Positions 57,106 through 64,000 of a stretch of 64,000 nt of DNA are shown here, in pieces. The DNA is from JBCBRD01 sp039819785 (GTDB lineage: Bacteria; Pseudomonadota; Alphaproteobacteria; Rhizobiales; Hyphomicrobiaceae). The notes below the pieces were generated by a model. That model was given only the letters and a program-made list of their open reading frames with translations. It was not told the DNA's origin and searched no databases. Location: NCBI GenBank assembly GCA_039819785.1, contig JBCBRH010000009.1, positions 1 through 64,000 of the forward strand, read 5' to 3'. The translations under genes and the position numbers were made by a program. Numbering within the stretch: the stretch's first letter is position 1; every line of letters starts with the position of its first letter.

Positions 57106-57690
57106 TCACTGCTGTGTCGCAGCAGGCCGTTCGCTCTCTGCCTTGGCGAACTTCGGCCCGTTGTTGACGTAAGCGACGATAATTTCCCTAACTTTGGACT
57201 TTTGCTCGTCGCTGCATGTGGCAGCCTTCGCGGCGCTCTCGTCGATCTCGACTTCCTTGTCGCCTTGCTTTTCGACAATCCGCACCTTGCCGGTCAACAG
57301 CATAACGGTCGTCAGATGCAGCTGGCTGATGTAGACCATCTGCTGCTCGGTCCACTTTTTCTTCAAGCCCTCGCGATACATCAGTGTGCGGTAGTTTAGA
57401 ACCTGCTCATTGATGAGGTCGCAGCGTTGCGCGTGGGCCGACATCCGGCCAACGCGGATAACTTCGCGGGCCACATCCAACGGCACCACGATTTCCTCTT
57501 TCTTGGTCTTGTCGATCGTGATCGTCTTGCCGTTTGGCGGCGTGAACTGTCCCGGGACAAGGCTCCACGCGTATTCCATGAATTTGCGTGCCGAGCTTTC
57601 ACTCAACTGTTCCGCCTGCGCTGGAACAACCATTCCCGCCACGACCAGGGCACCGATGATGTGACCCTGAATTCGCCTATTGATCCGCAT
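57106..57690 (-). CDS. Exported hypothetical protein
   Basis: 194 residues. Signal peptide about 1-26 (IQGHIIGALVVAGMVVPAQA). The mature part is mainly helical: SESSARKFMEYAWSLV, then a segment rich in Lys/Thr (GKTITIDKTKKEEIVVPLDVAREVIRVGRMSAHAQRCDLINEQVLNYRTLMYREGLKKKWTEQQ...), with two Cys at positions about 89 and 165. The C-terminal half contains LTTVMLLTGKVRIVEKQGDKEVE. No family recognised with confidence. It is transcribed leftward ahead of rpsD. Confidence 0.75.
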   Translation of the reverse strand: MRINRRIQGHIIGALVVAGMVVPAQAEQLSESSARKFMEYAWSLVPGQFTPPNGKTITIDKTKKEEIVVPLDVAREVIRVGRMSAHAQRCDLINEQVLNYRTLMYREGLKKKWTEQQMVYISQLHLTTVMLLTGKVRIVEKQGDKEVEIDESAAKAATCSDEQKSKVREIIVAYVNNGPKFAKAESERPAATQQ

Positions 57691-57872
57691 CTCCCATTAG
57701 CCCCTATGTGTCTCAACGGTTATTGTTTTATATCCAATCCCAGCATTTCAGCTGCCGATTGACTAGCCGTGTGCACTTCGACCCAAAACCCTAAGTCCTG
57801 TCCCACCACACCCGTTCGGCGGTCATCGCTCTGCTCAAAACTTGGCTTGAATAAGGCAGCAATCCAATGCGT

Positions 57873-59195
57873 TCAGGAGCCTTTCGCCGAGCCTCTTCGA
57901 AGCGTGGCCACGATACCACGCCATGTTCTCACTTCTTGGGACGTCAAAGTCATTCGGGTCAACATGGTTCGCAGGTTTTTAACGACTGAAGGGCGGCGAT
58001 GCTGCGGCGCAAAAAACTCAGCATCATCCAGCGCAGCTTCCAGATGCTCAAACAAACCGACCAGTTCGGCTTTCGTGGCCGGAACATCCTTCCCGATCTT
58101 AAGCCCTTCAGATATTGGCTTTTCCAACGATGTGACGCGCCCGAGGCTATAGCGGTCGGTGGTCAGCATGAAGGCATACCCCATCAACAAGACGGCCTGA
58201 GCAAGGTTTAACGAAGCAAAACGACTGTCGACCGGGATCATCACCAAGGCGTCGGCTTCGGCCAGCTCATCGGACGACAGTCCGCTGCTTTCGCGGCCAA
58301 ACAACACACCGCACCGTTGTCCACTGGCAATACGCCGGCTCATCTCCTCAGCTGCCTGCTGCGGGGTCATGACGGGTTTGCGAAGGTGCCGCTGGCGCGC
58401 TGTGGTTGCACAGACCCACTGCAGGTCACCCACGGCATTGGTAACAGCGCCATGCGATGAGCCTGCATCGATGATGAAATTCGCGCCGGCGGCAGCCACG
58501 CGGGCTTTTTCGTTGGGCCAGCCATCGCGCGGGGCGACCAGCCTCAGATCATCCAGACCAAAGTTGCCCATGGCTCGTGCGACCATGCCGATGTTATCGG
58601 CAAGTTGTGGCTCAACAAGGATAATCGCAGGCGTCTCGCCAACGCCGGCAAGCGGGTTGATGTTCTGACCCGTCTTGGGCAGGCCGTGACGGAGCTTCCG
58701 CAGAACCCGGCGCGCAAGATACCAGGTCTCCCGGCCCGACCACCCTTGCGTAAACGCGTCCATGTCCGCGAACGTACGTTTTGATGACCCGGACCCATTG
58801 ATCACAGCAACTTCACGCGTGAGCCGGATTTCAGCGTGATCAGCAATGAAATCCTGGATGGAGTGATGCCCAAGCTGCTTTGCACGCATGCGGCAACCGG
58901 GGCAGGTGACATGATCGGCCTCGCACCGCCGTTCCGCGCAATAGACCAGGGCTGCATCAAGTTCATCATGATTGAGAACGGCACCAAAGTCGCCTTCTTC
59001 GAGCCTTGAGACCGGCACATCCCGCAGCTTGAACACCAAGTCACCGAGGATCTGATCGCCATCCGGGGGAGGGCCGCACACAGTTGGCACCCGCCAGCCA
59101 TCGCGTTCGGCGCACCTGACGATCGTTTCCGAGCCGGATTCTGGGCCAATCTGAGATGCTTCCGAGCCTACGGCGTGTTCAGGTTCATCATCCAC
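57873..59195 (-). CDS. TrmJ-like RNA methyltransferase with Cys-rich N-terminal extension
   Basis: 440 residues from GTG 59195 (AAGGA about 13 bases upstream, so the start is not certain). From about residue 188 it is a SPOUT/TrmH-fold methyltransferase of the TrmJ type (tRNA Cm32/Um32): IILVEPQLADNIGMVARAMGNFGLDDLRLVAPRDGWP, CGVLFGRESSGLSSDELAEADALV and DSRFASLNLAQAVLLMGYAFML. The normal TrmJ is about 240-280 residues. Residues 1-175 are extra and include Cys86, Cys91, Cys98 and Cys101 (YCAERRCEADHVTCPGCRMR), a likely zinc site, plus a basic stretch (ARRVLRKLRHGLPK) joining the two parts. Confidence 0.85.
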   Translation of the reverse strand: MDDEPEHAVGSEASQIGPESGSETIVRCAERDGWRVPTVCGPPPDGDQILGDLVFKLRDVPVSRLEEGDFGAVLNHDELDAALVYCAERRCEADHVTCPGCRMRAKQLGHHSIQDFIADHAEIRLTREVAVINGSGSSKRTFADMDAFTQGWSGRETWYLARRVLRKLRHGLPKTGQNINPLAGVGETPAIILVEPQLADNIGMVARAMGNFGLDDLRLVAPRDGWPNEKARVAAAGANFIIDAGSSHGAVTNAVGDLQWVCATTARQRHLRKPVMTPQQAAEEMSRRIASGQRCGVLFGRESSGLSSDELAEADALVMIPVDSRFASLNLAQAVLLMGYAFMLTTDRYSLGRVTSLEKPISEGLKIGKDVPATKAELVGLFEHLEAALDDAEFFAPQHRRPSVVKNLRTMLTRMTLTSQEVRTWRGIVATLRRGSAKGS

Positions 59196-59352
59196 AGCGA
59201 TCTAGCGCGTCCTTTTTGATGCGGGTGCGTTCCAAGTCCCGATTAGCCCAATCGACGCATTGTTGCCAGGAAGTCTCATATGTAGGTTGCGCGCAGTCCG
59301 GCAGTCGCACACGTCGCCGCACTGCTCCCTCCCAGCATTTCCGAGGTCTCCT

Positions 59353-60576
59353 ATGCAGAAAATCAAGGTTGAAGGTACGGTCGTCGAGCTCGACGGCGAT
59401 GAGATGACACGGATCATCTGGCAGTTCATCAAAGACAAGCTCATCCATCCCTATCTGGATGTGAACCTTGAATACTATGACCTCGGTATCGAATATCGCG
59501 ACAAAACCGATGATCAGGTGACGGTCGATGCAGCCAACGCCATTCGCAAACACGGCGTCGGTGTCAAATGCGCCACCATCACACCCGATGAAGCGCGTGT
59601 GGAGGAATTCGGCCTCAAGCGGATGTATCGTTCGCCCAACGGCACGATCCGGAACATTCTAGGCGGTGTTATTTTCCGCGAGCCGATCATCTGTTCCAAC
59701 GTCCCGCGCCTTGTTCCAGGCTGGACGCAGCCGATTATCGTCGGACGTCATGCCTTCGGCGATCAGTATCGCGCGACCGACTTTTTGTTCCCCGGCAAAG
59801 GCAAGCTGACGATTAAGTTCGTAGGCGAAGACGGCGAAGTGATCGAACGCGAAGTGTTCGACGCCCCAGGCTCCGGTGTCGCCATGGCGATGTATAACCT
59901 GGACGAATCCATCAAGGACTTTGCCCGCGCCTCCCTGAACTACGGTCTGCAGCGCGGCTACCCTGTCTACCTGTCGACCAAGAATACGATCATGAAGGCC
60001 TACGACGGGCGCTTCAAGGACATCTTCGAAGAGATCTATCAGGCTGAGTTCAAAGCCCAGTTCGACGGAAAAGGCATCATTTACGAGCACCGTTTGATCG
60101 ACGACATGGTGGCCTCGGCGATGAAGTGGTCGGGCGGCTATGTGTGGGCTTGTAAGAACTACGATGGCGATGTGCAGTCTGACACTGTCGCACAAGGATT
60201 TGGGTCACTCGGGCTCATGACCTCCGTCCTCATGACCCCAGATGGCAAAACGGTCGAGGCAGAGGCCGCGCACGGTACGGTGACGCGCCACTATCGCGAA
60301 CACCAAAAGGGCAACGCGACATCGACGAACTCGATCGCATCGATTTTTGCATGGACCCGTGGCTTGGCGCATCGGGCGAAGCTGGACGACAATTTGGCCC
60401 TGGCCACATTCACCCAGGCACTCGAGCAGGTGTGTATCCGAACCGTCGAAAGCGGGCACATGACCAAGGACCTCGCCTTGCTGGTCGGCCCCGATCAACC
60501 GTGGCTCACAACCATGGGCTTCCTGGAAAAGGTCGACGAAAACCTGCAAGCAGCACTCGAAGCGAAAGCTGCCTGA
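59353..60576 (+). CDS. icd: NADP-dependent isocitrate dehydrogenase
   Basis: 407 residues from ATG 59353 (GAGG before it); the open frame from 59260 is not coding. This is the eukaryotic-like homodimeric class of NADP-IDH used by alphaproteobacteria, turning isocitrate to 2-oxoglutarate. Blocks: VVELDGDEMTRIIW, KCATITPDEARVEEF, YRSPNGTIRNILGG, RHAFGDQYRATDF, DDMVASAMKWSGGYVWACKNYDGDVQSD and AAHGTVTRHYREHQKG. A TCA-cycle enzyme in the cytosol; single gene, divergent from the trmJ-like gene. Confidence 0.97.
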   Translation: MQKIKVEGTVVELDGDEMTRIIWQFIKDKLIHPYLDVNLEYYDLGIEYRDKTDDQVTVDAANAIRKHGVGVKCATITPDEARVEEFGLKRMYRSPNGTIRNILGGVIFREPIICSNVPRLVPGWTQPIIVGRHAFGDQYRATDFLFPGKGKLTIKFVGEDGEVIEREVFDAPGSGVAMAMYNLDESIKDFARASLNYGLQRGYPVYLSTKNTIMKAYDGRFKDIFEEIYQAEFKAQFDGKGIIYEHRLIDDMVASAMKWSGGYVWACKNYDGDVQSDTVAQGFGSLGLMTSVLMTPDGKTVEAEAAHGTVTRHYREHQKGNATSTNSIASIFAWTRGLAHRAKLDDNLALATFTQALEQVCIRTVESGHMTKDLALLVGPDQPWLTTMGFLEKVDENLQAALEAKAA

Positions 60577-60803
60577 CGGCGGCCCACATCAATCAGGACG
60601 AATGCAGGCTAGGAAAAACGCAGGCTGCCAGAACACGACCTTTTGGCGGCCTGCCCCCTCGGCGCGCCCTCACAGCATCGATACCGGGGCGTTCGCGAGG
60701 CCCGCAGCGAGCAAGACGGCTTTCGCCGGTTTCGGGATCTGACGGAACACGCGAGGCGTTTAGGTCTTTACACTCTGGCTGTGGTAACCGACTAACGCTA
60801 AGC

Positions 60804-61610
60804 CTACGGCACTTCATCAGCCCAGACGCGAAAGCTCTCAAGGGTGTTTGGGCCGAATGTTGTCACCATGGCCACGTCGGCAGCATCGCGCCCACGCGCA
60901 ATGAGAATACGCCCAGCCCGCAGCGTATTGTTACGCGGATCAAACGTGATCCACCGTCCGTCGAGATAGGCTTCGAACCACGCCGCAAAGTCGCCGGGGG
61001 GATAGGGCTTCGGCGTCCCCACATCACTGAGATAGCCCGTGCAATAGCGGGCCGGTATGTTAAGGGCGCGGCAAAAGGCGACCGCGAGGTGCGCGTAGTC
61101 CCGGCAAACACCGACACCTTCTTCATAGGCCTCGGCAGCCGTTCGTGTCGGGCGCGCCTGCAGATAATCGAACGCGATATGCTCGTGGACAAAGTCGCAG
61201 ATCGCGCGGACGCGGCCCAGACCCGGCTCAGCCTTGCCAAACAGCTCCCAGCTCATGTCGAGCATCTTGTCGCTCTCGCAAAAACGGCTGGCGAGCAGAA
61301 AAAGGACAGCATCATTGGGCAGGTCTTCGACAGGAACCTGCCCCGCCTTCTGCGGTACGGGATCAGCAAGCCCGGTATCACGGATCGTAGTATCACTGGA
61401 AATAACAACACGACCGGCTGGCGCAACCACGCGGCTACACCAGTTACCGAAGTGGTCGCGGTAACCATCGACAAGCGACGTTGGCTGCATGACAATGTGA
61501 TCAGCGCCGATAAGATCGCTGACGCGTGAATGATGGACATTCAGCATCAAAAGGCACGGTGTAGGATTGGCAAACTGATAGGTGAACTCGTAGCCGATCT
61601 GAAGATGCAT
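60804..61610 (-). CDS. Transglutaminase-like protein
   Basis: 268 residues. The bacterial transglutaminase-like family is recognised from an N-terminal beta domain (LQIGYEFTYQFANPTPCLLML...), then the core with the catalytic Cys169 in EGVGVCRDYAHLAVAFCRAL and IPARYCTGYLSDVG, and GRWITFDPRNN (Asp224). The position that is His in many transglutaminase cores (D-F-H-A-W-F-E) is Ala209 here (DFAAWFEAYL), so a standard Cys-His-Asp triad may be absent; many relatives carry Ser there. No export signal. Substrate unknown. The gene is convergent with icd and follows the haem cluster by 216 bp. Confidence 0.82.
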   Translation of the reverse strand: MHLQIGYEFTYQFANPTPCLLMLNVHHSRVSDLIGADHIVMQPTSLVDGYRDHFGNWCSRVVAPAGRVVISSDTTIRDTGLADPVPQKAGQVPVEDLPNDAVLFLLASRFCESDKMLDMSWELFGKAEPGLGRVRAICDFVHEHIAFDYLQARPTRTAAEAYEEGVGVCRDYAHLAVAFCRALNIPARYCTGYLSDVGTPKPYPPGDFAAWFEAYLDGRWITFDPRNNTLRAGRILIARGRDAADVAMVTTFGPNTLESFRVWADEVP

Positions 61611-61826
61611 GGCGTGACCTCGCTTTCAAGCGACGACCAAAATCATCCTCGCGCGCTCAGGCGTAGCACATTGCGCTCATGATCTGGAGCGGAATAGGCA
61701 CGGAGTAGGGATCGCACGCCGCCCGTCGATCCACCCACCGATGCAGCGGGCAACCAGACGCCCTGAAAGCGCCAGCAACCGTCGCACCCTACGAGGACTG
61801 GCATCGTCCAGAACGACAATCGCTCT

Positions 61827-62387
61827 TTATTCGCTTTTCGATTTGCTCTTGGCTTGAAAGTCGCGTTGCTGATCAAGAACATAGAGCGTGAGTGCTGCAA
61901 GCTCGGGCGTCTGCCACCCCAGTGGTTCGGAATCCATAGTCACGACGAGACATAGCTGAACCATCTCATCGGCGGTCACCTGATCCATCCCCGCACGCTT
62001 CGCAGCCATGCCAACCGCATGCGGGTAGGGCTCCAAGAAAGTCTTTTCATACGCCTCGTATTTGAAATGGCAAGACTTGCATGTCAGGCCATTCTCACTG
62101 AGCTTCAGGCTATCAAACAGCTTCTCGCCCTGTTTCAAGGCGGCCGCCTGATCGCTCAGTTCAATCAGGTTTGACCCACTGGGCCGCGTCACGGTGGCCG
62201 GGTCGACCTTCTTGCCTGCAGCCATCAAAGGCGTTGTGACCAGGCCAAACCATAAGCCGCCAATCACTGCCACAAATGCATATACGCCCGCACCGAGATA
62301 CGCAGGCCGTTTACGCTCGGCACTTTTGTTTAAGGCATTTAGCGCTTTAGCACCGTGCCTCGTGGCACGCATTGTCTGAGCACGCAT
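61827..62387 (-). CDS. Membrane-anchored c-type cytochrome
   Basis: 186 residues from ATG 62387; a frame to 62438 is open. An N-terminal basic segment precedes one membrane span (about 30-56: YLGAGVYAFVAVIGGLWFGLV). The periplasmic domain has one haem site, CKSCH at 103-107, and a likely Met ligand, Met151, in CLVVTMDSEPLGW. This order (CxxCH then Met about 45 residues later) suits a class I-like cytochrome c, though it diverges from standard c550. It is the last gene of the leftward haem cluster, and likely passes electrons to or from the multihaem protein upstream. Confidence 0.8.
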   Translation of the reverse strand: MRAQTMRATRHGAKALNALNKSAERKRPAYLGAGVYAFVAVIGGLWFGLVTTPLMAAGKKVDPATVTRPSGSNLIELSDQAAALKQGEKLFDSLKLSENGLTCKSCHFKYEAYEKTFLEPYPHAVGMAAKRAGMDQVTADEMVQLCLVVTMDSEPLGWQTPELAALTLYVLDQQRDFQAKSKSKSE

Positions 62388-62468
62388 GGTCGGGTCCTGA
62401 TCACAAAGGTCTGCTGAAGAAAAAGTCCGGGAAGACACGCCAACGACGTTGTCGGAAAAGGGCGCGTC

Positions 62469-62933
62469 TTAACCGAACATGCGCGCGAAGAACCCTTTCT
62501 TCTCAGCAGGCGGTGTTGCAGCGACGACTTCATCGGCAGCCGCCGTCATAACGCCCTGGAGTGTCGTGTAAGTCGTGACCCAGGCCTCTTTGACATCCGG
62601 CGTGAAATCATCGCCGAGACCCTTTTCGAGCGTATAGATCAAGGCTTCACCGACGGGCTTGTACTGCTCGTTTGTGACACCGTACCCAACGTGCTTGCGC
62701 CCAAGGTCTTGGACAGCGGGAATGATCGTATCGACTTGATGCAGGCTACCAACAGCAGTACCCAGCATTGCCATCAGCTTGCCGCCTTGCTCACTCATGT
62801 CCTCTGGAAACATGGGGCGGACCTCGGGTGCGATTTCGAACAACCGCGTATAGAAAATATCGGCAGCCTGTGGCGCGATTGGAACGACCTTTTGAAAGCT
62901 GTCCTGCACCAGTTTGACCTGTTCGGGCGTCAT
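62469..62933 (-). CDS. Bacterial globin
   Basis: 154 residues, with AGGAGG ahead of the ATG. The single-domain globin fold (Vitreoscilla haemoglobin/neuroglobin-like type) is recognised: MTPEQVKLVQDSFQKVVPIAPQAADIFYTRLFEIAPEVRPMFPED, with the CD1 Phe42, and the proximal His81 in LGRKHVGYGV. No reductase domain, so it is not a flavohaemoglobin. The C-terminal tail is PAEKKGFFARMFG. It may bind O2 or NO. It lies between two haem proteins in the same direction (30-90 bp gaps), suggesting a shared transcript and task. Confidence 0.93.
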   Translation of the reverse strand: MTPEQVKLVQDSFQKVVPIAPQAADIFYTRLFEIAPEVRPMFPEDMSEQGGKLMAMLGTAVGSLHQVDTIIPAVQDLGRKHVGYGVTNEQYKPVGEALIYTLEKGLGDDFTPDVKEAWVTTYTTLQGVMTAAADEVVAATPPAEKKGFFARMFG

Positions 62934-62983
62934 GATGACCTCCTCATCTTTTTGAAAAATTCGTTTCAGATCACGAAGCGTTC

Positions 62984-63014
62984 ACTGCGGGAAAGCCTGA
63001 CGCCTTCCCGCAGT
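62984..63014. terminator. Hairpin between the Tll0287-like and globin genes
   Basis: A perfect 10-bp stem (62984-62993 with 63005-63014) with an 11-base loop, directly after the leftward Tll0287-like gene (ends 63024). The T-run (63014-63017) is on the rightward strand only. It may set a processing point inside the leftward operon rather than end it. Confidence 0.55.
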
Positions 63015-63023
63015 TTTGAGTGC

Positions 63024-63605
63024 TCAGTTCACCATTGGAATGCGGATCACAACGCCGCCCATGACATCACCGACTTTGAAGTCTGTACGTGGTGTGTCTT
63101 TGTGGTTGTTGTGGCAGCTGGCGCAGACTTTTGCGACGGCGACATCGGCGTACACGGCTGTGAAGTACTTGGTTCCACCAAGCGTTTCTTCGCCGTAATA
63201 GTTTTCACCTTTGTTGTCGTTGACGAATTTCAGGCCAGCTTTTTCAACATCGGTGCGTGGTGCGTTCTGCTTGTTGATCGGCCACAGTGACTGCAGTGAG
63301 TAGCTGAACTTGTCCGTCTTGTCGGCCACGTGCTCGGCACCGAAACGGAACATCTGTGCTGGCAGCGGCAGAGCCGAATCATCGTCGAAGTGCTCGGAAG
63401 CCTTGATGACTTTCTCTTTCGCAGCCAGGCGCTGAACCACTTTTTTGGTATAGACCGTCCGGTCTGCAACCATGACCGCAATCAGCATGTCGGCAACGTC
63501 TTTGTACTCGACACCCTTCGCCGTCACGTTCGCAACCGCACCACCAGCCAGCACCGTGCCGGCGGCAAGTGCCGAAACCATAAGTGTCTTTGTCAGCTTC
63601 ATCAT
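63024..63605 (-). CDS. Tll0287-like (DUF3365) exported haem protein
   Basis: 193 residues, with GGAGAAG before the ATG pair. Signal peptide about 1-26. A PAS-like sensor domain carries YKDVADMLIAVMVADRTVYTKKVVQRLAAKEKV, then SLWPINKQNAPRTDVEKAGL, and ends in the CASCH haem site at 161-165 (AKVCASCHNNHKDTPRTDFKVGDVMGGVVIRIPM). This is the Tll0287/DUF3365 layout: one c-type haem in a periplasmic PAS-like fold. A redox or gas sensing role is suggested by the family. Confidence 0.9.
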   Translation of the reverse strand: MMKLTKTLMVSALAAGTVLAGGAVANVTAKGVEYKDVADMLIAVMVADRTVYTKKVVQRLAAKEKVIKASEHFDDDSALPLPAQMFRFGAEHVADKTDKFSYSLQSLWPINKQNAPRTDVEKAGLKFVNDNKGENYYGEETLGGTKYFTAVYADVAVAKVCASCHNNHKDTPRTDFKVGDVMGGVVIRIPMVN

Positions 63606-63653
63606 TTTCGAACTTCTCCATCTTGTTGAACTTGGATCTTCAGCGCGCTGGCT

Positions 63654-64000
63654 TTACTTTGCCCCTCGGTCCTTGAGGCGCTTCATGACCCAGTCGATGC
63701 TTTCGATATGAGCAGAGGGGCGCCCATCGAAATTCTTTTTCACGAGTTCTTTGTCGGCCAACGCATCAATCGCGAAGCCCAACCCGTGGCAGTCCATGCA
63801 GACACTGCGGATCATCTTTTCGTTCGGCCGCAGGTTTGCGTTTTGGTTGTGATTGGTGACGAGGACTTCGTCATATCCCGTCTCGTCCTCCATCCAGGTG
63901 CGCGGCATATGGCAGGTGGCGCAGCTCACTCCGCTGCCCTTCGGCGCCGTGCCGGCCGCTTCGGCCTGGAACAATTTGTGATGCTTGGAGCCTTCGTAGG
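63654..64000 (-). CDS. Multihaem c-type cytochrome, 3' part (runs off the right edge)
   Basis: Only the last 115 residues are in the window; the frame stays open to the edge. Two haem sites are visible: CATCH in GSGVSCATCHMPRTWMEDETG and CMDCH in MIRSVCMDCHGLGF. YEGSKHHKLF near the cut and VTNHNQNANLRPNEKMIRSVCMDCH resemble multihaem cytochromes related to hydroxylamine oxidoreductase and octahaem nitrite/tetrathionate reductases, where more CxxCH motifs lie N-terminal. With a globin and two other haem proteins behind it, a role in nitrogen-oxide or hydroxylamine chemistry is plausible but not shown. Confidence 0.75.
   Translation of the reverse strand, partial: YEGSKHHKLFQAEAAGTAPKGSGVSCATCHMPRTWMEDETGYDEVLVTNHNQNANLRPNEKMIRSVCMDCHGLGFAIDALADKELVKKNFDGRPSAHIESIDWVMKRLKDRGAK

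Noticed and set aside
60351..61529. 392-codon rightward frame covering the icd end and the transglutaminase-like gene
   Set aside because: Overlaps icd in a wrong register and the transglutaminase-like gene on the opposite strand; no domain is seen.
61643..61900. 85-codon leftward frame overlapping the end of the cytochrome c gene
   Set aside because: Overlaps the cytochrome coding end in another register and lacks a binding site and motif.
1..64000. CRISPR arrays, insertion sequences, prophage or integron features
   Set aside because: No regularly spaced repeats, transposase or integrase motifs, or long terminal inverted repeats were found on reading both strands.

Overview
The window reads as a chromosomal segment of an alphaproteobacterium, most likely of the Hyphomicrobiales (Rhizobiales) type. 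That placement is an inference from several things: the PurC N-terminus, the purC-purS-purQ-purL-bolA-grxD-rpsD gene order, a liv transporter operon that ends in a DUF6867-type membrane protein, a DUF1476 (F1-ATPase zeta-like) gene, a UvrA whose first zinc finger lacks one Cys, and a GTTC-N7-GTTC LexA box. Gene density is high, GC is moderately high, and there is no CRISPR array, insertion sequence, prophage or rRNA operon.

Layout. 0-5 kb: a 36-bp palindromic terminator, tRNA-Gln(CUG), an M15-type peptidase, a Ppx/GppA phosphatase with rlmE, and a single-haem cytochrome. 5-10 kb: ytoQ, an acyltransferase-3/SGNH protein, a secreted dienelactone-hydrolase-like protein and two tandem cyclophilin-like genes. 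10-14 kb: a lipid module made of an acyl carrier protein, a ketoacyl-ACP synthase, an acyl-CoA ligase and a MerR regulator. 14-25.7 kb: ssb (behind a LexA box), a membrane pentapeptide-repeat protein, a YkgJ-type Cys-cluster protein, a GST, a CHAP-like secreted protein, a GNAT/nitrilase fusion, a DUF3253 protein and uvrA. 26-33.7 kb: a leftward fadE-fadJ-fadA-cfa operon behind a perfect 18-bp palindrome. 34-41.7 kb: a dual-CDGSH protein, then livH-livM-livG-livF-DUF6867-livK and a divergent second binding protein. 42.4-53.6 kb: a P1 peptidase, then de novo purine genes (purB, purC, purS, purQ, purL) interleaved with an RBBP9 hydrolase, DUF1476, a secreted hypothetical, a cupin, bolA and grxD. 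53.8-61.6 kb: a duplicated PqiA protein, a homocysteine methyltransferase-like protein, rpsD, a TrmJ-like methyltransferase with a Cys-rich N-terminal extension, icd and a transglutaminase-like protein. 61.8-64 kb: a leftward haem-protein cluster (multihaem cytochrome, Tll0287-like haem protein, globin, membrane-anchored cytochrome c) that runs off the right edge.

Three themes link the genes. Acyl-chain metabolism: the FadD/MerR pair at 12-14 kb and the beta-oxidation operon at 27-33 kb may share a regulator acting at the palindrome at 33.65 kb. Branched-chain amino-acid uptake: the liv operon lies next to that same region. Purine synthesis: the pur genes are nearly collinear, but with an exported protein of unknown function translationally coupled to purQ and a terminator between purC and purS. 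The parts least explained by known families are the haem cluster, the secreted protein in the pur operon, the TrmJ N-terminal extension, the paired cyclophilin-like genes and a terminator with no upstream gene at 21.6 kb.
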